Made by a program: the position numbers and the translations under genes. A DNA stretch of 34,542 nt, taken from an uncultured Clostridia bacterium. GTDB lineage: Bacteria > Bacillota > Clostridia > TANB77 > CAG-508. The stretch lies in NCBI GenBank assembly GCA_944387495.1, contig CALXFD010000022.1, positions 1-34,542 of the forward strand. Reading direction: 5' to 3'. Below the pieces are notes generated by a model. It saw nothing but the letters and a program-made list of their open reading frames with translations, ran no database searches and was not told the origin of the DNA. Position 1 is the first letter of the stretch. The number at the start of each line of letters is the position of its first letter. Of this stretch, positions 8,986 to 17,191 are shown one piece after another.

Positions 8986-10083
8986 TTAAGCATTTGTTCC
9001 TTCTGGTTCATCTAAATTTCCTTTTTGAGATTTTTTCTTTTTTTCTTTTTCTTCTTTTTTCTCTTTGTCTTTTTCCTCTTCTTTCTTTTTTTCGTCTGGA
9101 GATTTTTCTTCATTGTTATCAATTTCTGTTTCTTTTCTTACTATCTTTTGTGCTTCAATTATTTTCATAAGTTCAGCTTGTTTTTTGATTAATTCTGATT
9201 TCATTATTAATATTGCTGCAATTAGATATATTGTTGCAACAGCTATATACATTACTTGGAAATATTGTATTACAAAATTTGTGAATATATTTACAATCAA
9301 GTAAATTATATTTAATATTACTGAAAGTGTAACTGCATATACTGACATATTAAATATTGCAACATATCTCATTCTCATTTTTAATATTACTGTTACTAAT
9401 AAACCTAATATACTTATAATTGCAACATACCAAATTGTTGTTATAAAATACATTATAAAGCTATACATGAATAATGTTATAAATACACTTATATATAATG
9501 TCATTACTTGCTTGCTATTTGCATAATTTATTATATCTTGCTTATTTAATTCTGTAATATTCATTCCACTAAAAATGTCTTTATAGTTGTATGAAACTGT
9601 TCCTGCAACTGTTCCATTTTTTAATGAGGCTTTTTCTTTTGTAAATACTATTCCTGAACTATATTCACTTATTGAATTAGTATATTCATTTATTTTTTCT
9701 TCTGAATCAGTATTTGTATCTATTATTATTTTTCCAAATTGTTCACTTTCTATTATTAATGGTTGTTCTGTGCTTTCTACTTGTAATATTCCATCTTTAT
9801 AAGTAAAATTTGGAAATTCATTTTCTAGATAGTCAATTCCTGTGTTTACCATATCATATGTCCTATATGTTAACCACACACATAAAACTATTGCTAATAT
9901 TGCTACTAATTTAGCTATATATGATAATGCTTTTCCTACTCCTTCCACAGCCATTTCTGGATATTTTTCTATTTTTGTTATTGAATACCATATCTTTTTG
10001 AAAAATCCTTTTGGTTTTTCTATGTTTTGGTTTGTATTATTTTTAACATTTTCAGTTTTTGGCTCTTTTTCTTCTGAATTCAT
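8986..10083 (-). CDS. DUF1189-like multispanning membrane protein
   Basis: The protein has 365 residues and an unknown role. An N-terminal cytoplasmic stretch contains GFFKKIWYSITKIEKYPEMA. A first membrane helix follows (about 58-76), then an extracytoplasmic domain of about 100 residues, then a block of four or so hydrophobic helices (about 195-300). The tail is extremely charged and dominated by Lys and Glu. The layout, with a single helix, an external domain and a helix bundle, matches DUF1189 proteins, to which YvdJ belongs. Its ATG overlaps the alr stop (TAATG), so translation is probably coupled to alr. That pairing, with the FemAB-type gene upstream, hints at a cell-envelope setting. 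Confidence 0.65.
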   Translation of the reverse strand: MNSEEKEPKTENVKNNTNQNIEKPKGFFKKIWYSITKIEKYPEMAVEGVGKALSYIAKLVAILAIVLCVWLTYRTYDMVNTGIDYLENEFPNFTYKDGILQVESTEQPLIIESEQFGKIIIDTNTDSEEKINEYTNSISEYSSGIVFTKEKASLKNGTVAGTVSYNYKDIFSGMNITELNKQDIINYANSKQVMTLYISVFITLFMYSFIMYFITTIWYVAIISILGLLVTVILKMRMRYVAIFNMSVYAVTLSVILNIIYLIVNIFTNFVIQYFQVMYIAVATIYLIAAILIMKSELIKKQAELMKIIEAQKIVRKETEIDNNEEKSPDEKKKEEEKDKEKKEEKEKKKKSQKGNLDEPEGTNA

Positions 10084-11201
10084 TATTCATACACCCTTTC
10101 GATATTAAAATTTATATACTGTGGATTTACATCTATTATTACATCTTCACCTAGAGCTATATTTTTATCTGTTATGTCACAAATAATGTGACAAGCACCA
10201 ATTCTTCCTAGTACTTTACAATTATCTTTTCCTATTTTTACATATATAGCTTGTCTTTTAAATAAGTCTTTTGTGTCTCTTACTATATATCTTAATTTAT
10301 CTCTAAATCTAAACATATCTTTTCCTAATGTTAGATTTATTCCATCCATATATCCACATGGGATTATTGCAATTTTAGTTTCTTTTTTAGTTTTATATAT
10401 ATTTGAATATCCTATATTACTTCCTTTTGGTAATGTTTTAATTTCTGCTACTTTTGTTTTCAAAAAACCTATTCTTTTTAGTCCTATACTATTTGGAACT
10501 AATATTCTTCCTAAAAATGCTGAACCTATTCTTACTGCATTTAGGTGCATATTTGGATATTTTATAAATGCAGATGAATTGCATATATGCAATAATCCTG
10601 GTTCTATATCATTCATTTTTAATACTTCTATTACATCTATAAATCTTTGAAATTGTAATTTTGTATATTTTTCGTCATAAAAACTAACTGAAAAATGAGA
10701 AAATGTTCCTTCTATTTTTATATTTTCACTTGTTTTAATCGCTTCAAGCATTTCATCTCTATTATTATATACAAAACCATATCTTCCAAATCCTGTATCA
10801 ATTTTTAAATGTGCTCTTATTTGTTTATTTTGTTTCTTTGCAACTTGGTCAGCAACTTCTATATCCTTTTTAGAGCCTATTGATATTATAATATTATTTT
10901 TAACTAACAATTCTATATCTTTTTTTATAGATGTTGTAGATAACATCAATATTTCTTCTTTGACACCTGCTTTTCTTAGTTCTAATGCCTCTTCTACTGT
11001 TGCTACTGCAAAGAAAGAAATTCCATTATCAATTAAAAATTTAGTGTATTTTATTAACCCTAATCCATATCCATTTCCTTTTACTACTGCTATTATTTTG
11101 ACTGGATTACCATTATCATCTGTTCCATTTATTTTGGAATGTTCTTTTATTTTTTTTATATTATGCACTAAATCCTTTTTTTGTATGATTAATGACTTCA
11201 T
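10083..11201 (-). CDS. alr: Alanine racemase family protein (PLP-dependent)
   Basis: Alanine racemase converts L- to D-alanine for peptidoglycan. The 372-residue product has the PLP lysine Lys41 in AVVKGNGYGLG, Arg140 in KIDTGFGRYGF, the VRIGSAFLG segment, and the second catalytic base Tyr284 in PCGYMDG. The C-terminal domain departs from the usual enzyme: the family motif GRVSMDQ is replaced by GRIGACH, and the usual C-terminal ISPRVPR segment is not evident. It is therefore either a divergent alanine racemase or a relative with another amino acid as substrate. It sits between a FemAB-type gene and a membrane protein gene, consistent with a wall-related job. AAGGA precedes the ATG. Confidence 0.82.
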   Translation of the reverse strand: MKSLIIQKKDLVHNIKKIKEHSKINGTDDNGNPVKIIAVVKGNGYGLGLIKYTKFLIDNGISFFAVATVEEALELRKAGVKEEILMLSTTSIKKDIELLVKNNIIISIGSKKDIEVADQVAKKQNKQIRAHLKIDTGFGRYGFVYNNRDEMLEAIKTSENIKIEGTFSHFSVSFYDEKYTKLQFQRFIDVIEVLKMNDIEPGLLHICNSSAFIKYPNMHLNAVRIGSAFLGRILVPNSIGLKRIGFLKTKVAEIKTLPKGSNIGYSNIYKTKKETKIAIIPCGYMDGINLTLGKDMFRFRDKLRYIVRDTKDLFKRQAIYVKIGKDNCKVLGRIGACHIICDITDKNIALGEDVIIDVNPQYINFNIERVYE

Positions 11202-11239
11202 TTTTTTCCTTTCTATTTAAAATCATAATATTGATTCTT

Positions 11240-12307
11240 CTATTTATTTTTATTAGTCATTTTCATTTTTAATTGTCTTAATGTTCTAAATGCTTTTTCT
11301 GAGAATTTATATAATTTATATTTTAATGGTTTAAATGGATAATATACTTCTCCTACAAATTCTGTAAATGTTGCTCCAAAACCTTTTTTAAATCTATATA
11401 ATCCATATTGTGGGTGGTTTTCGTCTACCACTCCTGATACTCCGCGAAAATCATATACATCATCATGTCTTGCAATTGCCATCTTAATCATTTCCCATTG
11501 TAATAAATAGTTTGGCATTAAATTTCTATGTCTATTACTACTTGCTCCATATAAATACCATGTTTTGTTTCCATAGAATATTGGTATTACTCCTGATATT
11601 GGTTTATCTTCATAATATGCCATTAATAATTTCATATGTGTTGGAGCTAAACAGTCATACATTTTTTCAAAATATTCTAAGCTTCTTACTATAAAGCCAT
11701 CTCTTGTTCCTGTTTCTACCATTATTTTATGAAATTCTTTTAAATCTTCTCTTGTTCCTTCTTTTACAACTACACCTTTTCTTCCTGCTAATCTAATATT
11801 ATATCTCCATTTTTGGTGAAATCCTGCCATTACTTCCTCTTCTGTTTTTCCTTTAATGTCTAATCTAAATACATATCTAGGTTGAATTTCATCTTTAAAA
11901 TCTTTTGCATCATCTTTTATTTTATAACCTAATTCTGTAACTATTTTTCTAAATTCTTCATCACTACTTAATATATCTGGTTCTGTTCTTAATACAAATG
12001 CATTATATTTTTTTGCTAATTCTTTTGCTCCTTGTGTTATTTGTTCTAATACATTTTTGTCGTGTATATCACAAACTGGTCCTCTTGCTGCATACATCAT
12101 ATTCCCAAATATAGGCATTTTTCTTATCCATACACATAATGAGCCTATTATTTTTTTATTATCATCTTCTGCAAGTATTACTTCTGGTTTCCAATTTGGC
12201 TTTTTTACTTCTGCCCATTCTAATGATTGTTGAAAGTTACATCTTTCATGTCCTTCTAAAAATCTTTTATATTCTTCTTTTGATTTTTCATCTGTTACAA
12301 ATCTCAT
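11240..12307 (-). CDS. FemAB-family (FemX-like) peptidoglycan aminoacyltransferase
   Basis: Fem enzymes use aminoacyl-tRNA to add residues to the stem peptide of lipid II. The product (355 residues) shows the two GNAT-like subdomains and typical signatures: NFQQSLEWAEVKK near the start, GFHQKWRYNIRLAGRKGV (about 173-190), and YLYGASSNRHRNLMPNYLLQ followed by DFRGVSG and GLYRFKKGFG. The C-terminal segment after YYPFKPLKYKLY is basic. GGAG lies 7 nt upstream of the ATG, and a good promoter lies at 12348-12376. The gene is first in a line with alr, the DUF1189 gene and possibly ftsH. Which amino acid is added cannot be told from the sequence. Confidence 0.9.
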   Translation of the reverse strand: MRFVTDEKSKEEYKRFLEGHERCNFQQSLEWAEVKKPNWKPEVILAEDDNKKIIGSLCVWIRKMPIFGNMMYAARGPVCDIHDKNVLEQITQGAKELAKKYNAFVLRTEPDILSSDEEFRKIVTELGYKIKDDAKDFKDEIQPRYVFRLDIKGKTEEEVMAGFHQKWRYNIRLAGRKGVVVKEGTREDLKEFHKIMVETGTRDGFIVRSLEYFEKMYDCLAPTHMKLLMAYYEDKPISGVIPIFYGNKTWYLYGASSNRHRNLMPNYLLQWEMIKMAIARHDDVYDFRGVSGVVDENHPQYGLYRFKKGFGATFTEFVGEVYYPFKPLKYKLYKFSEKAFRTLRQLKMKMTNKNK

Positions 12308-12347
12308 TTTATTTCTCCTTTTTGTTTATTATTTCCAATACTATTGT

Positions 12348-12376
12348 ATTTTACACCAATTAGTTGTTTTTTACAA
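12348..12376 (-). promoter_or_regulatory. Promoter upstream of the FemAB-like gene
   Basis: On the minus strand TTGTAA (12376-12371), a 17-nt spacer and TAAAAT (12353-12348) form a sigma-A-type promoter about 40 nt before the start codon. Apart from this and the ssrA terminator, I see nothing in the roughly 300-nt gap 12308-12607. Confidence 0.6.
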
Positions 12377-12552
12377 GCTCTTTGCTATATTTAATTTTGT
12401 GTAATTGGGTATTTTTAGAAGTAAAATGTTCCATTGTAAGGTTAATATATATTTGTTGTAGTTATGTGTATATATTGTGTAGATTTTGTTATTTTATTGT
12501 ATTATGATGAAAAAACTTTAAAAAGCTACTGCATTACTATTACAGTACTTTA

Positions 12553-12597
12553 ATACAAAAAAAGCTCTACAAATTGTTGTTTTTTAACATTGTAGAG
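12553..12597 (-). terminator. Terminator of ssrA
   Basis: On the minus strand CTCTACAA (597-590) pairs with TTGTAGAG (572-565). A run of seven T follows. It begins about 10 nt past the tmRNA CCA end. Confidence 0.85.
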
Positions 12598-12607
12598 TTT
12601 TATTTAT

Positions 12608-12965
12608 TGGTGGAGATGAGGGGAGTCGAACCCCTGTCCATAATACCTTTCAAATAAATTTCTACAAGTTTAGTTTGTTTTTTATATTCATTTTTATTAC
12701 ACCAACAAACAGGTTTAATGAAAATATAGCTTTTTTACTTACCCACTACTTCAAAAGCATAAGTAGCTTCGTTTCCTACTACTATGACACTTTATCTAAA
12801 TGCGTAGGCACATTTAGGAAAGCGTAGCTGCAATTAGGCAGCTAATGCGTACTCATTATTATTTTCTGCGTTTATATTTAGTTTCCCGTTTTTTTAAGTG
12901 GCCAACGAGAATCCACTACTTGCAATTTATTCTTCTAGTAGGATGTCGAAACCAAATACATCCCC
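12608..12965 (-). ncRNA. ssrA: Transfer-messenger RNA (tmRNA)
   Basis: tmRNA rescues stalled ribosomes and tags the incomplete protein for ClpXP and other proteases. The 5' end GGGGATG (12965-12959) pairs with the 3' acceptor CATCTCC, which is followed by ACCA (CCA end encoded at 12608). The T-arm GGGGTTCGACTCCCC is perfect, and the 5' half carries the conserved TTTGGTTTCGACAT segment. The length is 358 nt. A tag reading frame lies at 12869-12834. It has its own promoter and terminator. ClpX and ClpP, the main consumers of tagged proteins, are encoded in the same window. Confidence 0.96.
12834..12869 (-). other. tmRNA proteolysis tag reading frame
   Basis: From the resume codon GCA the frame reads AENNNEYALAA and ends in TAA. 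The ALAA end is the usual degradation signal recognised by ClpX. The exact resume codon is inferred from the preceding TAAAC-like context. Confidence 0.8.
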
Positions 12966-12976
12966 ATGTCTTTTCT

Positions 12977-13005
12977 ATTATACTATATTTAGTTACTTTT
13001 ATCAA
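12977..13005 (-). promoter_or_regulatory. Promoter of ssrA
   Basis: TTGATA (13005-13000), a 17-nt spacer and TATAAT (12982-12977) on the minus strand form a near-consensus sigma-A promoter 11 nt before the mature tmRNA 5' end. Confidence 0.85.
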
Positions 13006-13009
13006 TTAC

Positions 13010-13324
13010 TTAAATTAATTTATCAAAGTTTCTTTTACTATAATAAATTCTACTTAATATCATATGATTACCTTCAACAACATAAAAAATTGTAAAATTT
13101 TTAACTCTTATTGTATACCAATTTACTTCTTTATTTCTTGTAGTTTTAAATATTTCAAAAGCTAGCGGATTTTCACTTCTTTTTTCTATTTGTTCAATAA
13201 TCTCATTATATAGCTTATCTGCTGCAATTTTATTTTTTAAATTATATGTTATATAACTTAAAATTGTTTTAAATTGATTTATAAATGCAGGAAGATATAT
13301 AATTTCGTATTTCTTATTTTCCAT
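13010..13324 (-). CDS. RelE/ParE-family toxin
   Basis: The 104-residue product has the ParE/RelE fold pattern. An N-terminal strand (YEIIYLPAFINQFKTILSYI) is followed by a helical hairpin with the AADKLYNEIIEQIEKRSENP segment. The C-terminal strands contain NWYTIRVKNFTIFYVVEGNHMILSRIYYSKRNF. The last strand with R-I-Y-Y-S-K-R-N is typical of the family. Such toxins act on translating mRNA or on gyrase; which one cannot be told here. Its start overlaps the antitoxin gene by 11 nt, the usual arrangement. It ends just before the ssrA promoter. Confidence 0.85.
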   Translation of the reverse strand: MENKKYEIIYLPAFINQFKTILSYITYNLKNKIAADKLYNEIIEQIEKRSENPLAFEIFKTTRNKEVNWYTIRVKNFTIFYVVEGNHMILSRIYYSKRNFDKLI

Positions 13325-13625
13325 CTATTATCCCCCTTGCTATTTTTTTCATTTCTTCGTGAGTATAATATTTAGTATTAGAATTAGCTATTTCTTCTTC
13401 TGCTTCACTTAAAGATTTTTCAATATCTACAACTCCAAACTTAGCTTCCAATGTTTCTTTTAAATCTAATTTTTCCATAATATTAGAATATTTTTCTAAA
13501 CTCATTACTACCATTGAGCCATACCCATTTTTAGTCAAATATACTGCCTCATCTTCTTTTAAAACTAACTCCTCAATTTCTGGATATTTATTTCTTAAAT
13601 CTGATACTGGTCTAATATTAATCAT
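13314..13625 (-). CDS. Phd/YefM-family antitoxin
   Basis: The product (103 residues) begins MINIRPVSDLRNKYPEI, the Phd/YefM N-terminal DNA-binding signature, followed by VYLTKNGYGSMVVMSLEKY (about 45-64). The acidic C-terminal half would wrap the toxin. An in-frame GTG lies 3 codons upstream at 13634, but it is part of the ribosome binding stretch GGGGGTGAT that serves the ATG at 13625. Proteins of this family repress their own promoter with the toxin as co-repressor. Matching tandem repeats lie at 13647-13667. Confidence 0.88.
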   Translation of the reverse strand: MINIRPVSDLRNKYPEIEELVLKEDEAVYLTKNGYGSMVVMSLEKYSNIMEKLDLKETLEAKFGVVDIEKSLSEAEEEIANSNTKYYTHEEMKKIARGIIDGK

Positions 13626-13646
13626 TTTTATCACCCCCCTATTTTT

Positions 13647-13686
13647 ATTTTATCATAATTTTATCATTATTTTATAATAATTTCAA
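13647..13686 (-). promoter_or_regulatory. Toxin-antitoxin promoter with tandem operator-like repeats
   Basis: On the minus strand TTGAAA (13686-13681), a 17-nt spacer and TAAAAT (13663-13658) form a promoter. Two copies of ATGATAAAAT (13667-13658 and 13656-13647) lie 11 bp apart, one helical turn, and the first covers the -10 box. This is a plausible antitoxin operator. Confidence 0.6.
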
Positions 13687-13782
13687 TATTTTATGCAAAT
13701 ATTTTTATATTATCTTACTTTTATTGCAAATTGAATTGTAACTATTTTTTTATTTCTTCATATGATATTTTAGGTGATTAAA

Positions 13783-14700
13783 ATGAATATTGTTCCGACA
13801 AATGTTTTATATAATTCTTATTTACTTAGGCAAAATCTTATTTTGTTAAACCAAACTTTTCCCTTTTTAAATATTCAGGTTGCGGGAAAAAGCGTACTTG
13901 GTAATAATATATATGTAGTTAAATTAGGTAATGGTCCTAATAAAGTATTTTATTCAGCTTCTATCCATGCACAAGAATGGATTACATCTGTTTTACTTAT
14001 GAAATTTATAGAGAATTATTGTGATGCATATGTTTCTAATAGCTCTTTATATGGATATTCTATTAGAGAACTTTTTAATATTTCTTCTATCTATGTAATG
14101 CCTATGGTTAATCCTGATGGTGTTGATTTAGTTAATGGTAATATAAATAAGAATTCTGTTTTTTATAAAAATGCTGTTAATATTTCTAATAATTTTCCTC
14201 AAATTCCTTTTCCTTCTGGTTGGAAAGCAAATATTAATGGTGTAGATTTAAACTTACAATTTCCTGCTGGTTGGGAGCAAGCAAGAGAAATCAAGTATTC
14301 CCAAGGTTTTAATAAGCCTGCTCCTCGTGATTTTGTGGGTTTTGGTCCTTTGACTGAGCCTGAGGCATTAAGCATTTATAATTTTACATTAATGCATGAT
14401 TTTAGATTAGTTATTGCCTACCATACGCAAGGTCAAGAAATTTATTGGCAATTTCAAAATTTTAACCCTCCAAATAGTTTTGAAATTGGTCAAAAATTTG
14501 CTGATGCAAGTGGATATAAATTAGCTGATACACCTTTTAATTCTAGTTTTGCAGGCTATAAAGATTGGTTTATTCAAAATTATAACCGACCTGGTTTTAC
14601 CATTGAGGCCGGTATTGGTGAAAATCCTCTTCCTATTTCTCAGTTTGAGGAAATTTATAATGATAATATTGGTATTTTAATTTTAGGTGCAATTAGCTAG
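13783..14700 (+). CDS. M14-family zinc carboxypeptidase, gamma-D-Glu-diaminopimelate endopeptidase type
   Basis: The 305-residue product shows the M14 zinc ligands: His and Glu in SIHAQEWIT (about 60-68) and His in AYHTQGQEIYW. The catalytic Glu is in FTIEAGIGENP near the C-terminus. GWKANINGVDLNLQFPAGW is the variant seen in gamma-D-glutamyl-L-diamino acid endopeptidases (YqgT/ENP1 type), which cut peptidoglycan stem peptides. There is no LysM domain and no obvious signal peptide, so it may act on peptides inside the cell or in the spore compartment. A GTG at 13774 is in frame, but it lies inside the ribosome binding site AGGTGAT that serves the ATG at 13783. It is the only plus-strand gene in the first 29 kb and converges on fhs with 2 nt between the stops. 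Confidence 0.85.
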   Translation: MNIVPTNVLYNSYLLRQNLILLNQTFPFLNIQVAGKSVLGNNIYVVKLGNGPNKVFYSASIHAQEWITSVLLMKFIENYCDAYVSNSSLYGYSIRELFNISSIYVMPMVNPDGVDLVNGNINKNSVFYKNAVNISNNFPQIPFPSGWKANINGVDLNLQFPAGWEQAREIKYSQGFNKPAPRDFVGFGPLTEPEALSIYNFTLMHDFRLVIAYHTQGQEIYWQFQNFNPPNSFEIGQKFADASGYKLADTPFNSSFAGYKDWFIQNYNRPGFTIEAGIGENPLPISQFEEIYNDNIGILILGAIS

Positions 14701-14702
14701 TT

Positions 14703-16364
14703 TTAAAATATTCCTATAATTTCTCCATTTTCGTCTATATCTATACTTTCTGCTGCTGGGACTTTTGGTAGTCCTGGCATTGTCATTATTTTTCCTGCTA
14801 ATGCAACTATAAAACCTGCTCCTGCTTTTAGTTCTATATCTCTTATTGTTATATTGTATTTTTCTTTACATTCTAGATTTTTAGGGTCATCTGAAAATGA
14901 ATATTGTGTTTTTGCTATACATATTGGTAATTTATTATATCCCATACTTTCTATTTTTTCTATTTCTTTTTCTGCTTCTGGTGAATATTCTACTTTTTCT
15001 GCTCCATAGATATTTGTTGCTATTTTTTCTATTTTTTCTTTAATGGTATCTTCAATGTTATAAATATATCTAAAATTTTTTTCTTTTTGTGTTGTTTCTA
15101 CTAATTTATTTGCTATATCTATTGCTCCTTCTCCACCTTTTGCCCATCCTTCAACTATACTTATTGGGATATTTTTTTCTTTTAATTTATTTTCTAAATA
15201 TTTTATTTCTTTTTCTGTATCAGTATTGTATTTGTTTAATGCTACTATTACATTTAGTCCAAATTTGTTTTTTAAATTATCTATATGTCTATATAAATTA
15301 TCTATTCCTTTTTCTAGTCCTTCTATATTTTCTTCTTGTATTTTTTCTTTTTCTATTCCTCCATGGTATTTAATTGCTTTTATTGTTGCTACTATAACTA
15401 CTGCATCTGGTTTTAGGTTTGCTTTTCTACATTTTATGTCTAAAAATTTTTCTGCTCCTAAATCTGCTCCAAATCCTGCTTCTGTTACTACATAATCTCC
15501 AAGCTTTAATGCTAATTTTGTTGCTATTATACTATTACATCCATGTGCTATATTTGCAAATGGTCCTCCATGGATTATTGCTGGCGTATGTTCTAGTGTT
15601 TGTACTAAATTTGGTTTTATTGCATCTTTTAATAATACTGCCATTGCTCCTTGCGCATTTAGAGCTTTTGCATATACTGGTTCATTTTCTTCATTATATC
15701 CAATTAATATATTTCCTAATTTTTCTTTTAAGTCAAATATATCTTTTGATAGGCATAATATTGCCATTATTTCTGATGCTACTGTTATATCAAAATTATC
15801 TTTTCTTGGTACTATTTTTTTCTCTCCTGATAATCCTGTTTCTACTGTTCTTAATTGTCTATCATTTAGGTCTACACATCTTTTCCATACTACTTTTTTT
15901 AGTTTTAACTCATTTCCAAAATATATATGGTTATCTATTAAACTTGATAATAGATTATTTGCTGCTGTTATTGCGTGGATATCTCCCGTAAAATGTAAAT
16001 TTATTTCTTCCATTGGTGCAACTTGGACTTTTCCTCCACCAGTCGCTCCTCCTTTTATACCAAATACTGGTCCTAGTGATGGTTCTCTTAATGCTAATAT
16101 AGAATTTTTATGTATTTTTCTTAGTCCATCTGCTATTGCAATTGATATTGTTGTTTTTCCTTCACCTAATGGTGTAGGGCTTATTGCTGTAACTAATATT
16201 AATTTTCCGTCTTTCTTATTTTCTAATCTTTTGAAAATTTTATTAGATATTTTTGCTTTAAATTTTCCATATGGTTCTATTTCTTCTTCATCAATTCCTG
16301 CTTTTTTAGCTATATCTAAAATATTTTCTAATTTTACACTTTTTGCTATTTCTATATCTGTCAT
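14703..16364 (-). CDS. fhs: Formate-tetrahydrofolate ligase
   Basis: The enzyme makes 10-formyl-THF from formate, THF and ATP, feeding one-carbon metabolism and, in acetogens, the Wood-Ljungdahl pathway. The 553-residue product is of family length. It has TPLGEGKTT (about 64-72), ALREPSLGPVFGIKGGATGGG, NLHFTGDIHAITAANNL, GFGADLGAEKF and the C-terminal AGAGFIVALAGKIMTMPGLPK. An in-frame GTG lies three codons upstream, but AGGTGG sits 6 nt before the ATG at 16364. A CRP/FNR-type palindrome lies about 30 nt upstream of the start. The gene follows the YuiD-like gene on the same strand. Confidence 0.97.
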   Translation of the reverse strand: MTDIEIAKSVKLENILDIAKKAGIDEEEIEPYGKFKAKISNKIFKRLENKKDGKLILVTAISPTPLGEGKTTISIAIADGLRKIHKNSILALREPSLGPVFGIKGGATGGGKVQVAPMEEINLHFTGDIHAITAANNLLSSLIDNHIYFGNELKLKKVVWKRCVDLNDRQLRTVETGLSGEKKIVPRKDNFDITVASEIMAILCLSKDIFDLKEKLGNILIGYNEENEPVYAKALNAQGAMAVLLKDAIKPNLVQTLEHTPAIIHGGPFANIAHGCNSIIATKLALKLGDYVVTEAGFGADLGAEKFLDIKCRKANLKPDAVVIVATIKAIKYHGGIEKEKIQEENIEGLEKGIDNLYRHIDNLKNKFGLNVIVALNKYNTDTEKEIKYLENKLKEKNIPISIVEGWAKGGEGAIDIANKLVETTQKEKNFRYIYNIEDTIKEKIEKIATNIYGAEKVEYSPEAEKEIEKIESMGYNKLPICIAKTQYSFSDDPKNLECKEKYNITIRDIELKAGAGFIVALAGKIMTMPGLPKVPAAESIDIDENGEIIGIF

Positions 16365-16394
16365 TATATCCACCTGCTTTCATTTACTATTTTA

Positions 16395-16410
16395 TGTGAT
16401 TTACATCACA
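16395..16410. promoter_or_regulatory. CRP/FNR-type palindrome upstream of fhs
   Basis: TGTGA-TTTACA-TCACA matches the TGTGA-N6-TCACA consensus of Crp/Fnr-family regulators. The palindrome extends to ATGTGAT on each side of TTAC (16394-16411). It is flanked on the minus strand by two TAAAAT-like boxes. Regulation of fhs by a Crp/Fnr-family protein is inferred. Confidence 0.6.
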
Positions 16411-16445
16411 TTTTAATATCTATTATCATTAATATTTTGATTATA

Positions 16446-16886
16446 TTATGCTATTAAACCTACACCTATTCCTATTAATGCACCTACTAGTACTTGGAAT
16501 GGAGTATGTCCTAATACTTCTACTAATTTTTCTGATACTTGAATTCCTGTTAGTCCTGGTGTTTCTATTAATTTGTTTAGTAAAGTTGCTTGTTTTCCAG
16601 CTGCTCTTCTTACTCCACATGCATCATACATTACAACAAATGCAAATAAAAGTGATAATGCAAATATTGGAGTTCCTACTCCTACATCTTTACCTATCAT
16701 TGTTGCCAAACCTGTAACAACTGCTGAATGAGAACTTGGCATTCCTCCTGCTCCCATTATTCTTTTAAAATTAAATTTTTTTGTTGTAACTAAGTCATAT
16801 ATTAGTTTAAATAATTGTATTCCAAACCATAAAAAAAATGGTATATATACATATTTGTTTTGTATAAAAGTCATTAAATTGTTCAT
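16446..16886 (-). CDS. Divergent PAP2 family protein (YuiD-like)
   Basis: The 146-residue membrane protein carries GAGGMPSSHSAVVTGLATMIG (about 46-66) and MYDACGVRRAAGKQATLLN (about 86-104). These are the signatures of the divergent acid phosphatase/vanadium haloperoxidase-related family to which YuiD belongs. The PSSH and VRRAAG elements correspond to the phosphatase motifs. Four hydrophobic segments are visible. The substrate is unknown; lipid phosphates are the usual guess. A ribosome binding site (AGGGGG) precedes the ATG. The gene lies in a same-strand run after xseB. Confidence 0.85.
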   Translation of the reverse strand: MNNLMTFIQNKYVYIPFFLWFGIQLFKLIYDLVTTKKFNFKRIMGAGGMPSSHSAVVTGLATMIGKDVGVGTPIFALSLLFAFVVMYDACGVRRAAGKQATLLNKLIETPGLTGIQVSEKLVEVLGHTPFQVLVGALIGIGVGLIA

Positions 16887-16943
16887 AGTTTCCCCCTAAT
16901 ATTTTGTTTAAAATTTTCATTTTTCTTATTATTTAATTTATAA

Positions 16944-17168
16944 TTAATTATCATTTGGAGAAAAATTCTCTTCTTTTGTATCTCCATCTTGGTTTAATAA
17001 TATTGTAATTTTCTTTTCTGCATCTTCTAACATTTTATTACATTCTTTTGAAATTTTCATTCCTTCTTCAAATTTAGAAACTGATTCATCTAAATTTAAT
17101 TTTCCTTCTTCTAATTCTTTAATTATATTTTCTAATTCATTAATTTGTTCTTCAAAACTTTTTTTCAT
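16944..17168 (-). CDS. xseB: Exodeoxyribonuclease VII small subunit
   Basis: The 74-residue product reads SFEEQINELENIIKELEEGKLNLDESVSKFEEGMKISKECNKMLEDAEKKI, the two-helix XseB signature. It binds XseA to form exonuclease VII, which degrades single-stranded DNA in both directions. It starts 23 nt after the xseA stop, with AAGGT upstream. The order xseA-xseB is conserved. Confidence 0.95.
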   Translation of the reverse strand: MKKSFEEQINELENIIKELEEGKLNLDESVSKFEEGMKISKECNKMLEDAEKKITILLNQDGDTKEENFSPNDN

Positions 17169-17191
17169 TTCTTTTACCTTTCTATTTATAT

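Noticed and set aside
10177..10195. Inverted repeat TGTCAC...GTGACA resembling an operator
   Set aside because: It lies inside the alr coding sequence (residues ACHIICD) far from any start and is explained by codon choice.
13774..13782. GTG start for the M14 peptidase three codons upstream
   Set aside because: The GTG is part of the AGGTGAT ribosome binding site that correctly precedes the ATG at 13783.
15089..15991. Long Leu-rich frames on the plus strand opposite fhs and similar frames opposite clpX, recD2 and priA
   Set aside because: They are antisense frames of well-conserved genes in AT-rich DNA, lack ribosome binding sites and have no family resemblance.
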